DNA of 64,000 nucleotides from Fulvivirga maritima (GCF_021389955.1 NZ_CP089980.1:3405001-3469000); one strand, 5' to 3'. Counted from the first letter of the stretch, positions 1 to 9,064 are shown. Program-made: numbers and translations. Notes: a model not told the origin generated them from the letters alone.

Positions 1-153
1 GGGGTAACCAATGAGCAGTGGAGAGAGATTGCAAATGATCTTTCTGATCCTGAAAATAAGAGATTATATGATAAAGGTAGAGGTTTGAAAAATGGTCAGT
101 TGGAATTCCCAATGAACATTTCTATTGCTGAGCCTTCAAAAACATCAAACTAA
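1..153 (+). CDS. C-terminal fragment, probable ExbD-family protein (partial, 5' end outside window)
   Basis: The reading frame is open from the first base and stops with TAA at 151-153, leaving the last 50 residues of a longer protein. The fragment is hydrophilic and ends IAEPSKTSN. By itself it has no diagnostic motif. It lies 11 nt before a clear ExbD gene, with the ribosome-binding sequence of that gene overlapping its stop codon. Bacteroidota TonB-energising clusters usually carry exbB followed by two exbD paralogues, so the fragment is most simply the first ExbD, whose periplasmic domain would be at this end. The identity is inferred from position only. Confidence 0.55.
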   Translation, partial: GVTNEQWREIANDLSDPENKRLYDKGRGLKNGQLEFPMNISIAEPSKTSN

Positions 154-164
154 GGAGGTAATTA

Positions 165-626
165 ATGTCAAAATTTAAGAAAAAAGCGAATACCAAACAG
201 GAAATCCCTACTTCTGCTTTGCCTGATATTATCTTCATGCTCTTATTTTTCTTTATGGTTACAACCGTAATGAGAGAGGTTACAGTAAATGTAAAACAAA
301 GAATACCTGAAGCTACTCAGTTGAGAAAACTTCAAAGGAAATCTTTAGTAAGCTACATTTACATTGGAGAGCCGAAAAAAGCTGGCGAATTTGGTACTGA
401 ACCAAAAATTCAAATCAACGATGCTTTTGCTGATCCTAAGGATATCATCCAGTGGGTAAATGAGCAAAAAGATGAGTTAGATGAGAACGAAAGAGATCAG
501 TTAACCATCGCTATGAAGGTAGATGAAGAAGCTAAGAGAGGTTTGGTTTCGGATGTAGAGCTAGAATTACGTAGAGCTAACGCACGTAAGTTACTTTACA
601 CTACCATTCAGAGAACAGAAGATTAG
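165..626 (+). CDS. exbD: ExbD/TolR-family biopolymer transport protein
   Basis: A 153-residue inner-membrane protein of the ExbD/TolR family, part of the proton-driven ExbB-ExbD motor that energises TonB-dependent outer-membrane receptors. A short basic cytoplasmic N-terminus is followed by one transmembrane helix at about residues 20-37. That helix contains the segment LPDIIFMLLFFF, whose Asp is the expected proton-relay residue. The rest is a periplasmic domain. A strong AAGGAGGT ribosome-binding site lies at 152-159. The gene sits directly behind the partial upstream gene, so the two are probably co-transcribed, and a terminator follows. The several TonB receptors in this window (19817, 23162, 40720) would depend on such a motor. 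Confidence 0.85.
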   Translation: MSKFKKKANTKQEIPTSALPDIIFMLLFFFMVTTVMREVTVNVKQRIPEATQLRKLQRKSLVSYIYIGEPKKAGEFGTEPKIQINDAFADPKDIIQWVNEQKDELDENERDQLTIAMKVDEEAKRGLVSDVELELRRANARKLLYTTIQRTED

Positions 627-650
627 ATAAATAATCTATATAATATTAAA

Positions 651-684
651 AGGGCTAATTGCTATATGCAGCTAGCCCTTTTTT
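651..684 (+). terminator. Rho-independent terminator after exbD
   Basis: A 7-bp stem AGGGCTA (651-657) / TAGCCCT (673-679) is followed by a T run to about 684. It lies 25 nt after the exbD stop and just before the next gene. Confidence 0.8.
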
Positions 685-701
685 AATTAATCAACCTAAA
701 T

Positions 702-2042
702 ATGCAATTCAACAATCGTAAGATTATTAACGGTTGGTGTATGTATGACTGGGCCAATTCAGTCTATTCTTTAGTGATTACATCAGCTGTTTTTCCTATC
801 TATTATAATTCAGTTACCAGTTCAGAAACAACAGGGGATATAGTTAATTTTCTAGGTTTCGATGTAGTTAACACTGTTCTTTATGCTTACTCTCTGTCAT
901 TTTCGTTTCTTTTTGTAGCGCTTATTTTACCCTTATTGTCCGGGATAGCTGATTATAGCGGCCAGAAGAAGCTCTTTATGAAAATATTCATGTATTGTGG
1001 GGCTACAGCCTGCTTAGGCCTATTCTTTTTTACAGGTAAAATGAATGTAGAGGTGGCTATATTTTGTTCGATGTTGGCAAGTATAGGGTATTCAGGGAGT
1101 TTAGTTTTTTATGACGCCTTTTTACCTGAAATAGCTTCTGAAGATCGTTTTGATAAGGTAAGTGCCAAAGGTTTTGCGCTTGGCTATATTGGTAGTGTCA
1201 TCTTGCTGATTGTGAATTTAGTAATGATCCAATTTTATGACTCGTTTGGTTTTACTGACCAAGCCATGGCTACTAGAATAAGTTTTCTTACAGTGGGTGT
1301 GTGGTGGATTTTATTCTCTCAAATCACTTTTAAAAGATTGCCTGATAATGTCTATAGAAGAGAAGCTAAAGGAAATATTCTTACCGAAGGATATAAAGAA
1401 CTTAGAACAGTATGGAGAAGTTTAGGAGGGCAGTATTCATTGAAGCGCTTTTTGTGGGCTTTTTTGTTTTATAACATGGGTGTGCAAACAGTAATGTACT
1501 TAGCGGCTACTTTTGGCTCTAAAGAATTACAGTTACCATCAGATCAGTTAATAATTACTGTACTGATCATTCAATTAGTAGCTATTGGTGGAGCATATTT
1601 ATTTGCCCACATAAGTAAAATAAAAGGAAATCGATTTTCATTGCTTGTTATGGTGGCTATATGGGTGCTGATATGCGTAGGAGCATATTTTGTTTATACT
1701 GCCACACAATTCTTTATTCTTGCCTTTGTAGTGGGATTAGTGATGGGGGGCATTCAGTCCTTATCTAGGTCTACCTACGCTAAGCTCATTCCTACTAATA
1801 GCATAGATCATGCTTCTTATTTTAGTTTTTATGACGTTACATTTAACATTTCCATAGTAATAGGTACCATGGCTTATGGCTTAATAGAACAGCTAACAGG
1901 AAGTATGCGTAATAGCACATTAGCCTTGATGATATTCTTTTTAGTAGGTATAGTATTGCTTGCTATGGTAAAAATACCAACTAAGAAGTCTAATATTAAA
2001 AAAGCAGAGAGTGTTTTGGATGAACCTGAACTATCCAATTAA
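702..2042 (+). CDS. MFS permease of the UMF1 (Atg22-like) family
   Basis: A 446-residue polytopic membrane protein with about 12 hydrophobic segments. The N-terminal motif NGWCMYDWANSVYSLVI is typical of the UMF1/Atg22-like branch of the major facilitator superfamily. The sequence GGIQSLSRSTYAKLIP at about residues 350-365 matches the second conserved block of that family. The substrate is unknown. Relatives of the yeast vacuolar effluxer export amino acids, but bacterial members are uncharacterised. The 3' end overlaps the convergent SLC13-type gene by 12 bp, so no separate terminator fits between the two. Confidence 0.8.
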   Translation: MQFNNRKIINGWCMYDWANSVYSLVITSAVFPIYYNSVTSSETTGDIVNFLGFDVVNTVLYAYSLSFSFLFVALILPLLSGIADYSGQKKLFMKIFMYCGATACLGLFFFTGKMNVEVAIFCSMLASIGYSGSLVFYDAFLPEIASEDRFDKVSAKGFALGYIGSVILLIVNLVMIQFYDSFGFTDQAMATRISFLTVGVWWILFSQITFKRLPDNVYRREAKGNILTEGYKELRTVWRSLGGQYSLKRFLWAFLFYNMGVQTVMYLAATFGSKELQLPSDQLIITVLIIQLVAIGGAYLFAHISKIKGNRFSLLVMVAIWVLICVGAYFVYTATQFFILAFVVGLVMGGIQSLSRSTYAKLIPTNSIDHASYFSFYDVTFNISIVIGTMAYGLIEQLTGSMRNSTLALMIFFLVGIVLLAMVKIPTKKSNIKKAESVLDEPELSN

Positions 2043-3824
2043 TATGTCTTTATAAAGTAGTATTATTATTGATAATGCTATTCCTAAATAAAGTACAGTA
2101 GTAGGCAAGCCAATTTTCAAGAAATCCTTGAAATTATAACCTCCGGGGCCGTAAATGATGAGGTTGGTTTGGTAGCCAACAGGGGTTAGAAATGCTGCAG
2201 AGGCGGCAAAAGCCAAGGCCAGATAGAAAGGCTCTCCACTTATACCAAGATCTGCGCTTATAGCCAGAGTCAGCGGGAATGCAATAGATACCGCACCAAC
2301 GTTGGTAATGAAGGAGGTGAGTAATGTGGTGATGAGCATAATGCCAACCATCAAGGCAATGGGACCATAGGGTTCGAGTAGAGTGATTACGTATTTGGCA
2401 ACAAATTGCCCCGTACCAGTATTAATGATAGCCTCTCCTAATGCCAGTGATAGTACTAATATAGAGACCAGGTTAACATCTAGGTCACGTTTAATATTTT
2501 TCATTGAAATAAGACCCATACCAATCATTACTGTGAAGATAATCAGTAGTGACACAAACAAGGAGAAGGCTCTGCTTATAGCAAGGCCGGCCACCAGGGT
2601 GAGTAGTATGATGATCTTGTAGTTTTGCTTTTGATCGGTGCCAATTTCCTTGTTCTCGCCGGTAATTACATAGAGGTCTTTGTATAAATCAACTCTGTCA
2701 TTAAACTCAGATCCTACGTACATGAGTAGTACATCACCAGCTTTAATAGACATACGGCCTATTTTTCCGCTTAGTTTTTCACCATTTCTGTGCACAGCTA
2801 TTACGGCTGCATCATATCGTTCTCTAAAATTAGATGATTTTATAGTTTTCCCTATCAGGCTGCTATTAGCACTTACAACTCCTTCTACCACCCTCACTTT
2901 ACCATTGCTTTGAGGAGAAAGCTTTTCAGGGAGGTGAACGCCAATGTCTGTGAGTGTTAGGTCTACTATGTTATCTGTATTACCTGCAAATATTAAAACA
3001 TCATTAGATTGTATGACCTCTTTTGGACTTACAGGCGAAATGAGCTTTTCTCCACGGACTATTTCCACCAAATAAACACCATTAAGGTTTCTGAGCCCTC
3101 CTTCTGAGATACTCTTTCCAATTAAAGGACTGTTTTCTGATAGCCGCTTTTCTATTAAATATTGCCTTTTATTAGATTCGAATTTCTCAATAAAGTCTTT
3201 ATGGTTAGGGAGTAGCTTCTTGCTAAATAGTGCCAAAAAAGCAATGCAGCATACGGCTACAATGGAACCGATAATAAATAATGAATTGGTGTTTAAACCT
3301 TCTACCCCGTGCTCTACTAAGAAACCATTTAGTACTAAAGTAGTGGATGTGCCTATTACGGTGATCATACCACCAATTATGGTAGAGTATGATAGTGGAA
3401 TCAAAAGCTTTGAGGGAGATATGCCTCGTTGTTTACCCCAGTTAAAAACATAAGGCGTAAGTAAAACTACTACAGGTGTATTATTTACGAATGAAGAAAG
3501 TACAGCAACTTTACTCATCATAGAGAAAAGAAAGCCTCTGTAGGTCTTTGCTCGTCCAAAAACCTTGTTTAAAAATATTTCGACATTAAAATTACTCCGA
3601 ACGCCAGCGGTGATAAGTATGAGGAGCACTACACTTGCTATGGATTGGTTAGAGAAACCATCTAGAACCTGTGAAGGGGTGATAATGCCAAATATGATGA
3701 AAATGATAATGGCAAATAGAAAACTAACCGAAGGCTTTACCAATTCCAGGTAAATGCTTATGAAAAGTAATAATATTACGGCTATTACAAAATAGGGTTG
3801 GAAGGCTTCGGGAATAAGGTTCAT
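2031..3824 (-). CDS. SLC13-family (DASS-type) anion permease with two RCK_C domains
   Basis: A 597-residue inner-membrane transporter. N-terminal hydrophobic helices (about residues 1-205) and C-terminal ones (about 400-597) flank a soluble middle with two TrkA-C/RCK_C-like modules, at about 215-290 and 300-385 (each has a GKxI...R pattern followed by a GDVL/NDVL turn). This layout is typical of bacterial SLC13-like permeases annotated for sulfate or dicarboxylates. Signature stretches include SFVNNTPVVVLLTP and TSFITNVGAVSIAFP, the paired Asn-containing hairpins of the family. The substrate cannot be told from sequence. It converges on and overlaps the MFS gene by 12 bp and is divergent from the frameshifted gene at 3909. 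Confidence 0.82.
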   Translation of the reverse strand: MNLIPEAFQPYFVIAVILLLFISIYLELVKPSVSFLFAIIIFIIFGIITPSQVLDGFSNQSIASVVLLILITAGVRSNFNVEIFLNKVFGRAKTYRGFLFSMMSKVAVLSSFVNNTPVVVLLTPYVFNWGKQRGISPSKLLIPLSYSTIIGGMITVIGTSTTLVLNGFLVEHGVEGLNTNSLFIIGSIVAVCCIAFLALFSKKLLPNHKDFIEKFESNKRQYLIEKRLSENSPLIGKSISEGGLRNLNGVYLVEIVRGEKLISPVSPKEVIQSNDVLIFAGNTDNIVDLTLTDIGVHLPEKLSPQSNGKVRVVEGVVSANSSLIGKTIKSSNFRERYDAAVIAVHRNGEKLSGKIGRMSIKAGDVLLMYVGSEFNDRVDLYKDLYVITGENKEIGTDQKQNYKIIILLTLVAGLAISRAFSLFVSLLIIFTVMIGMGLISMKNIKRDLDVNLVSILVLSLALGEAIINTGTGQFVAKYVITLLEPYGPIALMVGIMLITTLLTSFITNVGAVSIAFPLTLAISADLGISGEPFYLALAFAASAAFLTPVGYQTNLIIYGPGGYNFKDFLKIGLPTTVLYLGIALSIIILLYKDILIG

Positions 3825-3908
3825 AGTTCTCTCTAAGTTAAATCAGATTTTTCACTCTATTCATGCTTTTTCATTCAATGTAAAAATTGATTTAACTAAT
3901 TTTGACCG

Positions 3909-4353
3909 ATGGTTGATTTAAATCTCCCCAAAATTGATTTTAATATCAGAAAAAACGAGGGGAAAGTTGAAATTTTTGATATCGTAAGGAAAAAATATGT
4001 CGCTTTAACTCCTGAAGAATGGGTGCGCCAACATTTTGTTCATTTTTTAGTGAACGAAAAGGGGGTATTCTAAGGCGTTAATTAGAGTAGAGTCTGGATT
4101 GAAATATAATCAAAGACAGAAGCGCTCAGATATTCTGGTTCATGACAACAATGCTAAACCCTATTTGATAGTAGAGTGTAAGTCATTTGATGTTAAAATC
4201 ACTCAGGCCGGCTTTGATCAGGTGGCGGTTTATAGTAAAAAATTAGATGTAGAGTATCTGGTAGTAACTAATGGAATTAATCACTTTTGCTGCAAGCTAA
4301 ATCCTGAAACTAATAAAATGGAATTTGTTGATGATGTGCCTTATTGCAGTTAA
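3909..4353 (+). pseudogene. HsdR N-terminal-like (HSDR_N_2) nuclease-fold protein, broken by a +1 frameshift
   Basis: An ATG at 3909 opens MVDLNLPKIDFNIRK and reads 54 codons to TAA at 4071. The rest of the protein continues in the next frame to 4353. A G5 run at 4061-4065 is the break point: removing one G restores NEKGYSKALIRVESGLKYNQ and gives a single 147-residue protein, the normal size of this small Bacteroidota family. The second half has the PD-(D/E)XK-like core RSDILVHD followed by YLIVECKSFD. The family resembles the N-terminal domain of type I restriction R subunits but is usually found alone, and its role is unknown. Either a real frameshift or a homopolymer sequencing error would explain it. 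Confidence 0.78.
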
Positions 4354-4372
4354 CCAGTAAATCTATTAAAAT

Positions 4373-4408
4373 AAAACAGGCTGCCTCAATTAAGAAACAG
4401 CCTGTTTT
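4373..4408. terminator. Bidirectional terminator between the frameshifted gene and ald
   Basis: An 11-bp perfect inverted repeat AAAACAGGCTG (4373-4383) / CAGCCTGTTTT (4398-4408), with A-rich and T-rich flanks, lies between two convergent genes and can serve both strands. Confidence 0.85.
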
Positions 4409-4425
4409 GGAAAGGGTATTGTTGT

Positions 4426-5541
4426 TTAGTTAAGGAAGTTTTCTACGCTTGTATATTCAAGATTAAAAGCTTCTCCTACCGCTTTGTACACGATTTCTCC
4501 ATTGATAATGTTCAATCCTAACTTAAGCTCTTCATTCTCTTTGCAAGCTTTTTGCCATCCTTTATTGGCTAGCTGAAGTGCATAAGGTAAAGTGGCGTTA
4601 GTTAGTGCCAAGGTAGAAGTATAAGGTACAGCTCCAGGCATATTGGCTACACAGTAATGTAGTACATCATCTATCACATAAGTAGGATCTTGGTGAGTAG
4701 TAGGTTTACAAGTTTCTATACATCCACCTTGGTCCACAGCTACGTCTACCAATACCGTACCTGGTCTCATGTCTTTAAGCATGTCTTTAGTGATCAGGTG
4801 AGGAGCTTTGGCTCCTGGTATAAGTACTGCGCCTACTATTAAGTCATGTGTGCCAATTAATTCTCTGATGTTATACTCATTAGACATGAATGTATTCACA
4901 TTAGCCGGCATCACATCATCCAGGTATCTTAATCTTGGTAAGTTGATGTCCATAATGGTAACATCGGCACCCATACCAGCAGCTATTTTAGCAGCATTAG
5001 TTCCTACTACACCGCCACCAAGTACTAATACTTTGGCAGGTCTTACTCCAGGTACGCCGCCTAAAAGAATTCCACGTCCTTTAAGTGGTTTTTCCAGGTA
5101 TTTAGCACCTTCTTGGATAGCCATTCTACCCGCAACTTCAGACATAGGTACCAATAAAGGTAAACTTCTGTCTGGTTTTTCTACTGTTTCATAAGCCAGA
5201 CAAATGGCCTTGCTTTCAATCATAGCCTTGGTTAAAGGCTCATATGATGCAAAATGGAAATAGGTGAAAACCAATTGATTCTCTTTAATCAATTTATATT
5301 CAGGCTCAATAGGCTCTTTTACCTTCATGATCATCTCTGCGATCTCATACACCTCTTCAATAGTAGGTAAAATTGAAGCACCAGCTGTTTCGTATTCAGC
5401 ATCTTCAAAACCACTACCTAAACCAGCAGTAGACTGTACATATACAGTGTGCCCTGCTTTTAATAATTCTTGGGCGCCAGCCGGCGTAAGCGCTACGCGG
5501 TTTTCGTTGTTTTTAATCTCTTTTGGAACACCTATTATCAT
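4426..5541 (-). CDS. ald: Alanine dehydrogenase
   Basis: A 371-residue cytoplasmic enzyme that converts L-alanine and NAD+ to pyruvate, ammonia and NADH, at the usual family length. The N-terminus GVPKEIKNNENRVALTPAG is the AlaDH/PNT signature and carries the substrate-binding Arg. The Rossmann motif VLGGGVVGTNAAKIAAGMGA lies near residues 173-192 and is followed by the acidic residue (MD) that selects NAD. The C-terminal half keeps the family block VDQGGCIETCKPTTH. The gene is divergent from the 2-oxoacid dehydrogenase gene across a 313-nt region with a repeated element, which may mean shared control of amino-acid catabolism. Confidence 0.93.
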   Translation of the reverse strand: MIIGVPKEIKNNENRVALTPAGAQELLKAGHTVYVQSTAGLGSGFEDAEYETAGASILPTIEEVYEIAEMIMKVKEPIEPEYKLIKENQLVFTYFHFASYEPLTKAMIESKAICLAYETVEKPDRSLPLLVPMSEVAGRMAIQEGAKYLEKPLKGRGILLGGVPGVRPAKVLVLGGGVVGTNAAKIAAGMGADVTIMDINLPRLRYLDDVMPANVNTFMSNEYNIRELIGTHDLIVGAVLIPGAKAPHLITKDMLKDMRPGTVLVDVAVDQGGCIETCKPTTHQDPTYVIDDVLHYCVANMPGAVPYTSTLALTNATLPYALQLANKGWQKACKENEELKLGLNIINGEIVYKAVGEAFNLEYTSVENFLN

Positions 5542-5646
5542 TTCAATAAACAGTTTAATAAGGGGTACAAATATATTAATTAAGCTTACATAATTGGGCT
5601 CTTTAATTATTATTTATGCACCAATTATATGATAAAAATCAACACT

Positions 5647-5692
5647 AAAATAATATTTCATTTAAATCACATCTTTCAAAATAATATTTCAT
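5647..5692. promoter_or_regulatory. Two 15-bp direct repeats upstream of ald
   Basis: AAAATAATATTTCAT occurs at 5647-5661 and again, perfectly, at 5678-5692. The 31-bp period is close to three helical turns, so both copies face the same side of the DNA. They lie 106-151 bp upstream of the ald start, in the divergent control region. This spacing suits a multimeric regulator; Lrp/AsnC proteins often control ald genes, but no such gene is in the window. Confidence 0.45.
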
Positions 5693-5750
5693 AAAAATGA
5701 TTTATTCTTAATTAATTACTGTTTTATTAAAGGATGTTAACTGTTTAAGG

Positions 5751-5767
5751 AATTTCGTTTCGAAATT
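5751..5767. promoter_or_regulatory. Inverted repeat upstream of the E1 promoter
   Basis: AATTTCG (5751-5757) and CGAAATT (5761-5767) form a 7-bp inverted repeat with a 3-nt centre. It ends 6 bp before the -33 element of the predicted promoter at 5773-5803, a position suited to an operator. The binding protein is unknown. Confidence 0.35.
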
Positions 5768-5772
5768 GCTAA

Positions 5773-5803
5773 TTTGAAAGCTTCTGTTTTTTCGTTATTT
5801 TTG
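5773..5803 (+). promoter_or_regulatory. Bacteroidota-type promoter for the fused E1 gene
   Basis: A -33 element TTTG at 5773-5776 lies 19 nt before TATTTTTG at 5796-5803, which fits the -7 consensus TAnnTTTG. This predicts a start near 5807-5810 and a leader of about 45 nt before the TTG codon at 5855. Confidence 0.6.
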
Positions 5804-5854
5804 TTATCCTCTCGAATAAATGTGTAGATACGCAAAACCTTAAAATTAAGTGAT

Positions 5855-8260
5855 TTGAGCACAACTAATATCATAAAAGAAAGTACTAAAGAGAAAACTG
5901 AGATTCTTTCAGATTATCGTTTGGCCTGCGAGAGCAGAGAAGCCAGCTTACTGGGAAGAAAAGAGGTTTTTATGGGGAAAGCTAAGTTTGGTATTTTTGG
6001 TGATGGGAAAGAAATCGCTCAGATAGCCATGGCAAAGGCTTTCGAAAAAGGTGACTTTCGTTCCGGATATTACCGTGACCAGACTTTTATGTTGGCTATA
6101 GGTGAGCTTACTCTAGAACAATATTTTGCTCAACTATATGCACATACTGATGTTGAGGCTGATCCAGCCTCGGCAGGGAGACTTATGAACGGGCATTTTG
6201 CCACCCGCATGTTAGATGACAATGGCGAACTGAAGGCACTAAGTAAGCTGAAGAATAGTAGTGCGGATATTTCACCCACGGCAGCACAAATGCCCAGGTT
6301 GGTCGGCCTAGCTTATGCGTCTAAACTGTTTAGGGAAAATAATCAACTCCATCAGTTTAAGGATTTATCAGTAAGTGGGAATGAGGTGGCCTTTGGTACA
6401 ATAGGTAATGCTTCTACTTCTGAAGGTATATTTTATGAATCGATAAATGCCGCTGGAGTTTTACAAATTCCTATGCTGGTAGCAGTTTGGGATGATGAAT
6501 ACGGTATCTCCGTGCCGCAAGAATATCATACTACTAAAAGTAGTATCTCGGAGGCTCTTAAAGGTTTCCAAAGAGAAGAGGGGACCAATGGATATGAAAT
6601 ATTCATTACTAAAGGCTGGGACTACGAAGATTTAATAGACACTTTTAAAAAAGCAGCTAAACTATCCAGAGAAGAACATGTGCCCACACTAGTACATGTG
6701 AAGGAAGTAACTCAACCTCAGGGACACTCCACATCTGGTTCTCACGAAAGGTATAAGTCTAAAGAAAGACTGGAGTGGGAACGTGAGCATGACTGTATAG
6801 TTAAGATGCGTGAGTGGATGATTACTACAGATCTGGCTACGGCAGAAGAGTTAGATGAAATAGAGAAGGAGGCCAAGCAGTTTGCTAAAAATGCCAAGAA
6901 TGCGGCATGGAAGGCGTTTAACGCATCCATCAAGCAAGATGAAAAAGAAGCATTAGAGCTCCTGTCTCAGGCAGTGCATGAAAGTGCTTATAAAGATGTG
7001 CTACAAGGTCTTAGGAATAATCTGAAGAATGCTCTAAATCCTATCAGGTTAGATAGTGTCAAGGCTGTAAAAAAAGCGCTTCGTGTAATTAGGAAGGAAA
7101 ATATTCCTGCAAGGAAAAAGCTTCAGGAGTGGGTGAAAAGAGTGGCTAAAGATAATTTTGATAATTATAGCTCTCATTTGCATAGTCAGTCAGCACTGGC
7201 AGCCTTAAATGTAAAGGAAATAAAGCCAGAATATACTGATGATAGCGCATTAGTAGATGGGAGAGAGGTACTTCAGTCATGCTTTGATCATGCTTTAGCA
7301 AGAGATCCTAAGGTGCTTGCTTTCGGTGAAGATGTAGGTAAGATAGGAGATGTGAACCAGGCTTTTGCTGGTTTGCAGGAAAAGTATGGAGAGCTGAGAG
7401 TAGGAGATACTGGTATTAGAGAGACTACAATAATAGGTCAGGGTATTGGTGCTGCTCTTAGAGGTTTGAGACCAATAGCTGAAATACAGTACTTGGATTA
7501 TCTTCTATATGCGATTCAAACGCTTTCTGATGATTTAGCTACTTTGCAATATAGAACCAGGGGTGGTCAAAAAGCTCCTTTGATTGTTCGTACCAGAGGA
7601 CACAGGCTGGAAGGCGTATGGCATGCAGGTTCACCTATGGGTATGATCTTGCATAGCTTAAGAGGTATGTATGTTTTGGTTCCTAGAAACATGACTCAGG
7701 CAGCTGGCTTCTATAATACGTTATTACAGTCAGATGATACTGCCATTATTATTGAATGCCTCAACGGGTATCGATTAAAGGAAAGAATTCCTGAAAATAT
7801 TGGTGAGTTTACGGTGCCTCTTGGTCAACCGGAAACTATTAGAGAAGGTGAAGATATTACCATAGTTACTTATGGCTCTATGTGCAGAATAGTGATGGAA
7901 GCCGCAGAGCAATTAAAAGAATATGATATATCTTGTGAGGTGATAGATGTGCAGACACTCTTGCCTTTTGATGTTAATCACACTATAGTAGAATCTTTGA
8001 GGAAGACTAATAGGGTAATATTTGCAGATGAAGATGTACCAGGTGGAGCCAGCGCATTTATGATGCAAAAGGTTTTGGAAGAGCAAAATGGATATGCTTA
8101 TCTTGATTCGAAGCCAGTAACTATTACCTCTAAAGAGCATAGACCGGCTTATGCTTCTGATGGAGATTATTTTTCTAAGCCAAATACAGAAGATATTTTT
8201 GATAGAGCCTATGAGATAATGGCCGAGGTAAACCCTCAGAAATATCCAGATCTGTACTAA
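5855..8260 (+). CDS. 2-oxoacid dehydrogenase E1 component, alpha and beta subunits fused
   Basis: An 801-residue thiamine-diphosphate enzyme that decarboxylates 2-oxoacids (pyruvate or branched-chain) and passes the acyl group to a lipoyl E2. Residues ~15-330 are the alpha part: the ThDP-binding block is GNASTSEG, a variant of the usual GDG start, and a phosphorylation-loop-like GHSTSGSHERY follows. Residues ~330-465 are a charged helical linker. Residues ~470-801 are the beta part (FGEDVGKIGDVNQAFAGL, then the RTRGGQKAPLIVRTRGH block). The start is TTG at 5855; the next Met is residue 40, inside conserved sequence. The neighbouring ald makes pyruvate, but no E2 or E3 gene is nearby. The substrate is not settled by sequence. 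Confidence 0.88.
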   Translation: MSTTNIIKESTKEKTEILSDYRLACESREASLLGRKEVFMGKAKFGIFGDGKEIAQIAMAKAFEKGDFRSGYYRDQTFMLAIGELTLEQYFAQLYAHTDVEADPASAGRLMNGHFATRMLDDNGELKALSKLKNSSADISPTAAQMPRLVGLAYASKLFRENNQLHQFKDLSVSGNEVAFGTIGNASTSEGIFYESINAAGVLQIPMLVAVWDDEYGISVPQEYHTTKSSISEALKGFQREEGTNGYEIFITKGWDYEDLIDTFKKAAKLSREEHVPTLVHVKEVTQPQGHSTSGSHERYKSKERLEWEREHDCIVKMREWMITTDLATAEELDEIEKEAKQFAKNAKNAAWKAFNASIKQDEKEALELLSQAVHESAYKDVLQGLRNNLKNALNPIRLDSVKAVKKALRVIRKENIPARKKLQEWVKRVAKDNFDNYSSHLHSQSALAALNVKEIKPEYTDDSALVDGREVLQSCFDHALARDPKVLAFGEDVGKIGDVNQAFAGLQEKYGELRVGDTGIRETTIIGQGIGAALRGLRPIAEIQYLDYLLYAIQTLSDDLATLQYRTRGGQKAPLIVRTRGHRLEGVWHAGSPMGMILHSLRGMYVLVPRNMTQAAGFYNTLLQSDDTAIIIECLNGYRLKERIPENIGEFTVPLGQPETIREGEDITIVTYGSMCRIVMEAAEQLKEYDISCEVIDVQTLLPFDVNHTIVESLRKTNRVIFADEDVPGGASAFMMQKVLEEQNGYAYLDSKPVTITSKEHRPAYASDGDYFSKPNTEDIFDRAYEIMAEVNPQKYPDLY

Positions 8261-8290
8261 GACAGATTTACAAGATTAATAAATATAGAG

Positions 8291-8322
8291 AAGGCACTTC
8301 GATAATTGGAGTGCCTTTTTTA
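8291..8322. terminator. Terminator between the E1 gene and the convergent lipoprotein gene
   Basis: An 8-bp stem AAGGCACT (8291-8298) / AGTGCCTT (8310-8317) is followed by T residues to 8321. It lies between convergent genes, ending just before the stop codon of the gene on the minus strand. Confidence 0.8.
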
Positions 8323-8323
8323 A

Positions 8324-9064
8324 TTAATTAAGGATAGATTGTAATGTGAATTCAGGAGTTTCAATCGTGTTACTTTGATTTCCTGCTCTATCAAGAATGT
8401 AAACTCTTAGTTTAAGAGGGTAGTCTTCAAATGTTTGCTCAAAACCAATTGAGGTCATGCTATATCTGATTGATCCTTCTAAAGCACTTTCACTATTAAT
8501 ATCATCAGTCAAAATGGGAAATCGGCCATCAAAAGTAGAGCTGCAGTCAACTTCTCGTTGCCAATCAAAAACTCTAAACTCTCCGGTGTCATTTACCATA
8601 AATTCTATAAAAATATTATAGTACCTTCTGTTGAATTGAAAATATACGGTGTCTTCTAACTGTGTTCCATCGTTGTAATAGATTTCAGGGTTTGTGTCCC
8701 AATGAAAACAAATGTCTTCACCGGAATATGGAGGAAGACTATCAATGCTCGCTCTGTCTGCGTAGGTGAGTAAGTCTTCTGCACCCTCTCGGTCGAAATC
8801 AAAAAACTGTCCTGTTTTATTGCTGAAATAATTTTTGTTGTTAAATGGAGTAGAAGATTCATCACCGTCTAGCCCCATATCTCCATTACCATCTTCAAAA
8901 CTTATAGTTATGGCTAATGTATCAGGGTCAGTAAATCCTCCTATTCTTTTAAATTCAACATCCTGAAATTCAATACTGGGAGTATCTGGATAGTTAGGCG
9001 AGTTGAAACAACTGATGCTAATAGCGCCAATAAAAAGAAAAAGAAGTAAAGTGTTTATCCTCAT
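8324..9064 (-). CDS. Hypothetical lipoprotein
   Basis: A 246-residue exported lipoprotein of unknown function. The ATG at 9064 gives MRINTLLLFLFIGAISISC, a signal peptide with a lipobox ending at Cys-19. An upstream in-frame GTG at 9082 would add six residues ahead of a good signal and is less likely. The mature part is rich in Asp, Gly and aromatic residues (for example DPDTLAITISFEDGNGDMG) and predicted mostly beta; it contains a repeated pattern of acidic turns but no domain I can name. It lacks an acidic run after the Cys and so is probably periplasmic-facing. It is divergent from the LuxE-like gene, with only 42 bp between them. Confidence 0.7.
   Translation of the reverse strand: MRINTLLLFLFIGAISISCFNSPNYPDTPSIEFQDVEFKRIGGFTDPDTLAITISFEDGNGDMGLDGDESSTPFNNKNYFSNKTGQFFDFDREGAEDLLTYADRASIDSLPPYSGEDICFHWDTNPEIYYNDGTQLEDTVYFQFNRRYYNIFIEFMVNDTGEFRVFDWQREVDCSSTFDGRFPILTDDINSESALEGSIRYSMTSIGFEQTFEDYPLKLRVYILDRAGNQSNTIETPEFTLQSILN

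Noticed and set aside
3897-3904. TAATTTTG, a -7-like element five bases before the ATG of the frameshifted gene (possible leaderless mRNA)
   Set aside because: There is no -33 TTTG at the right distance and the match is short enough to be chance.
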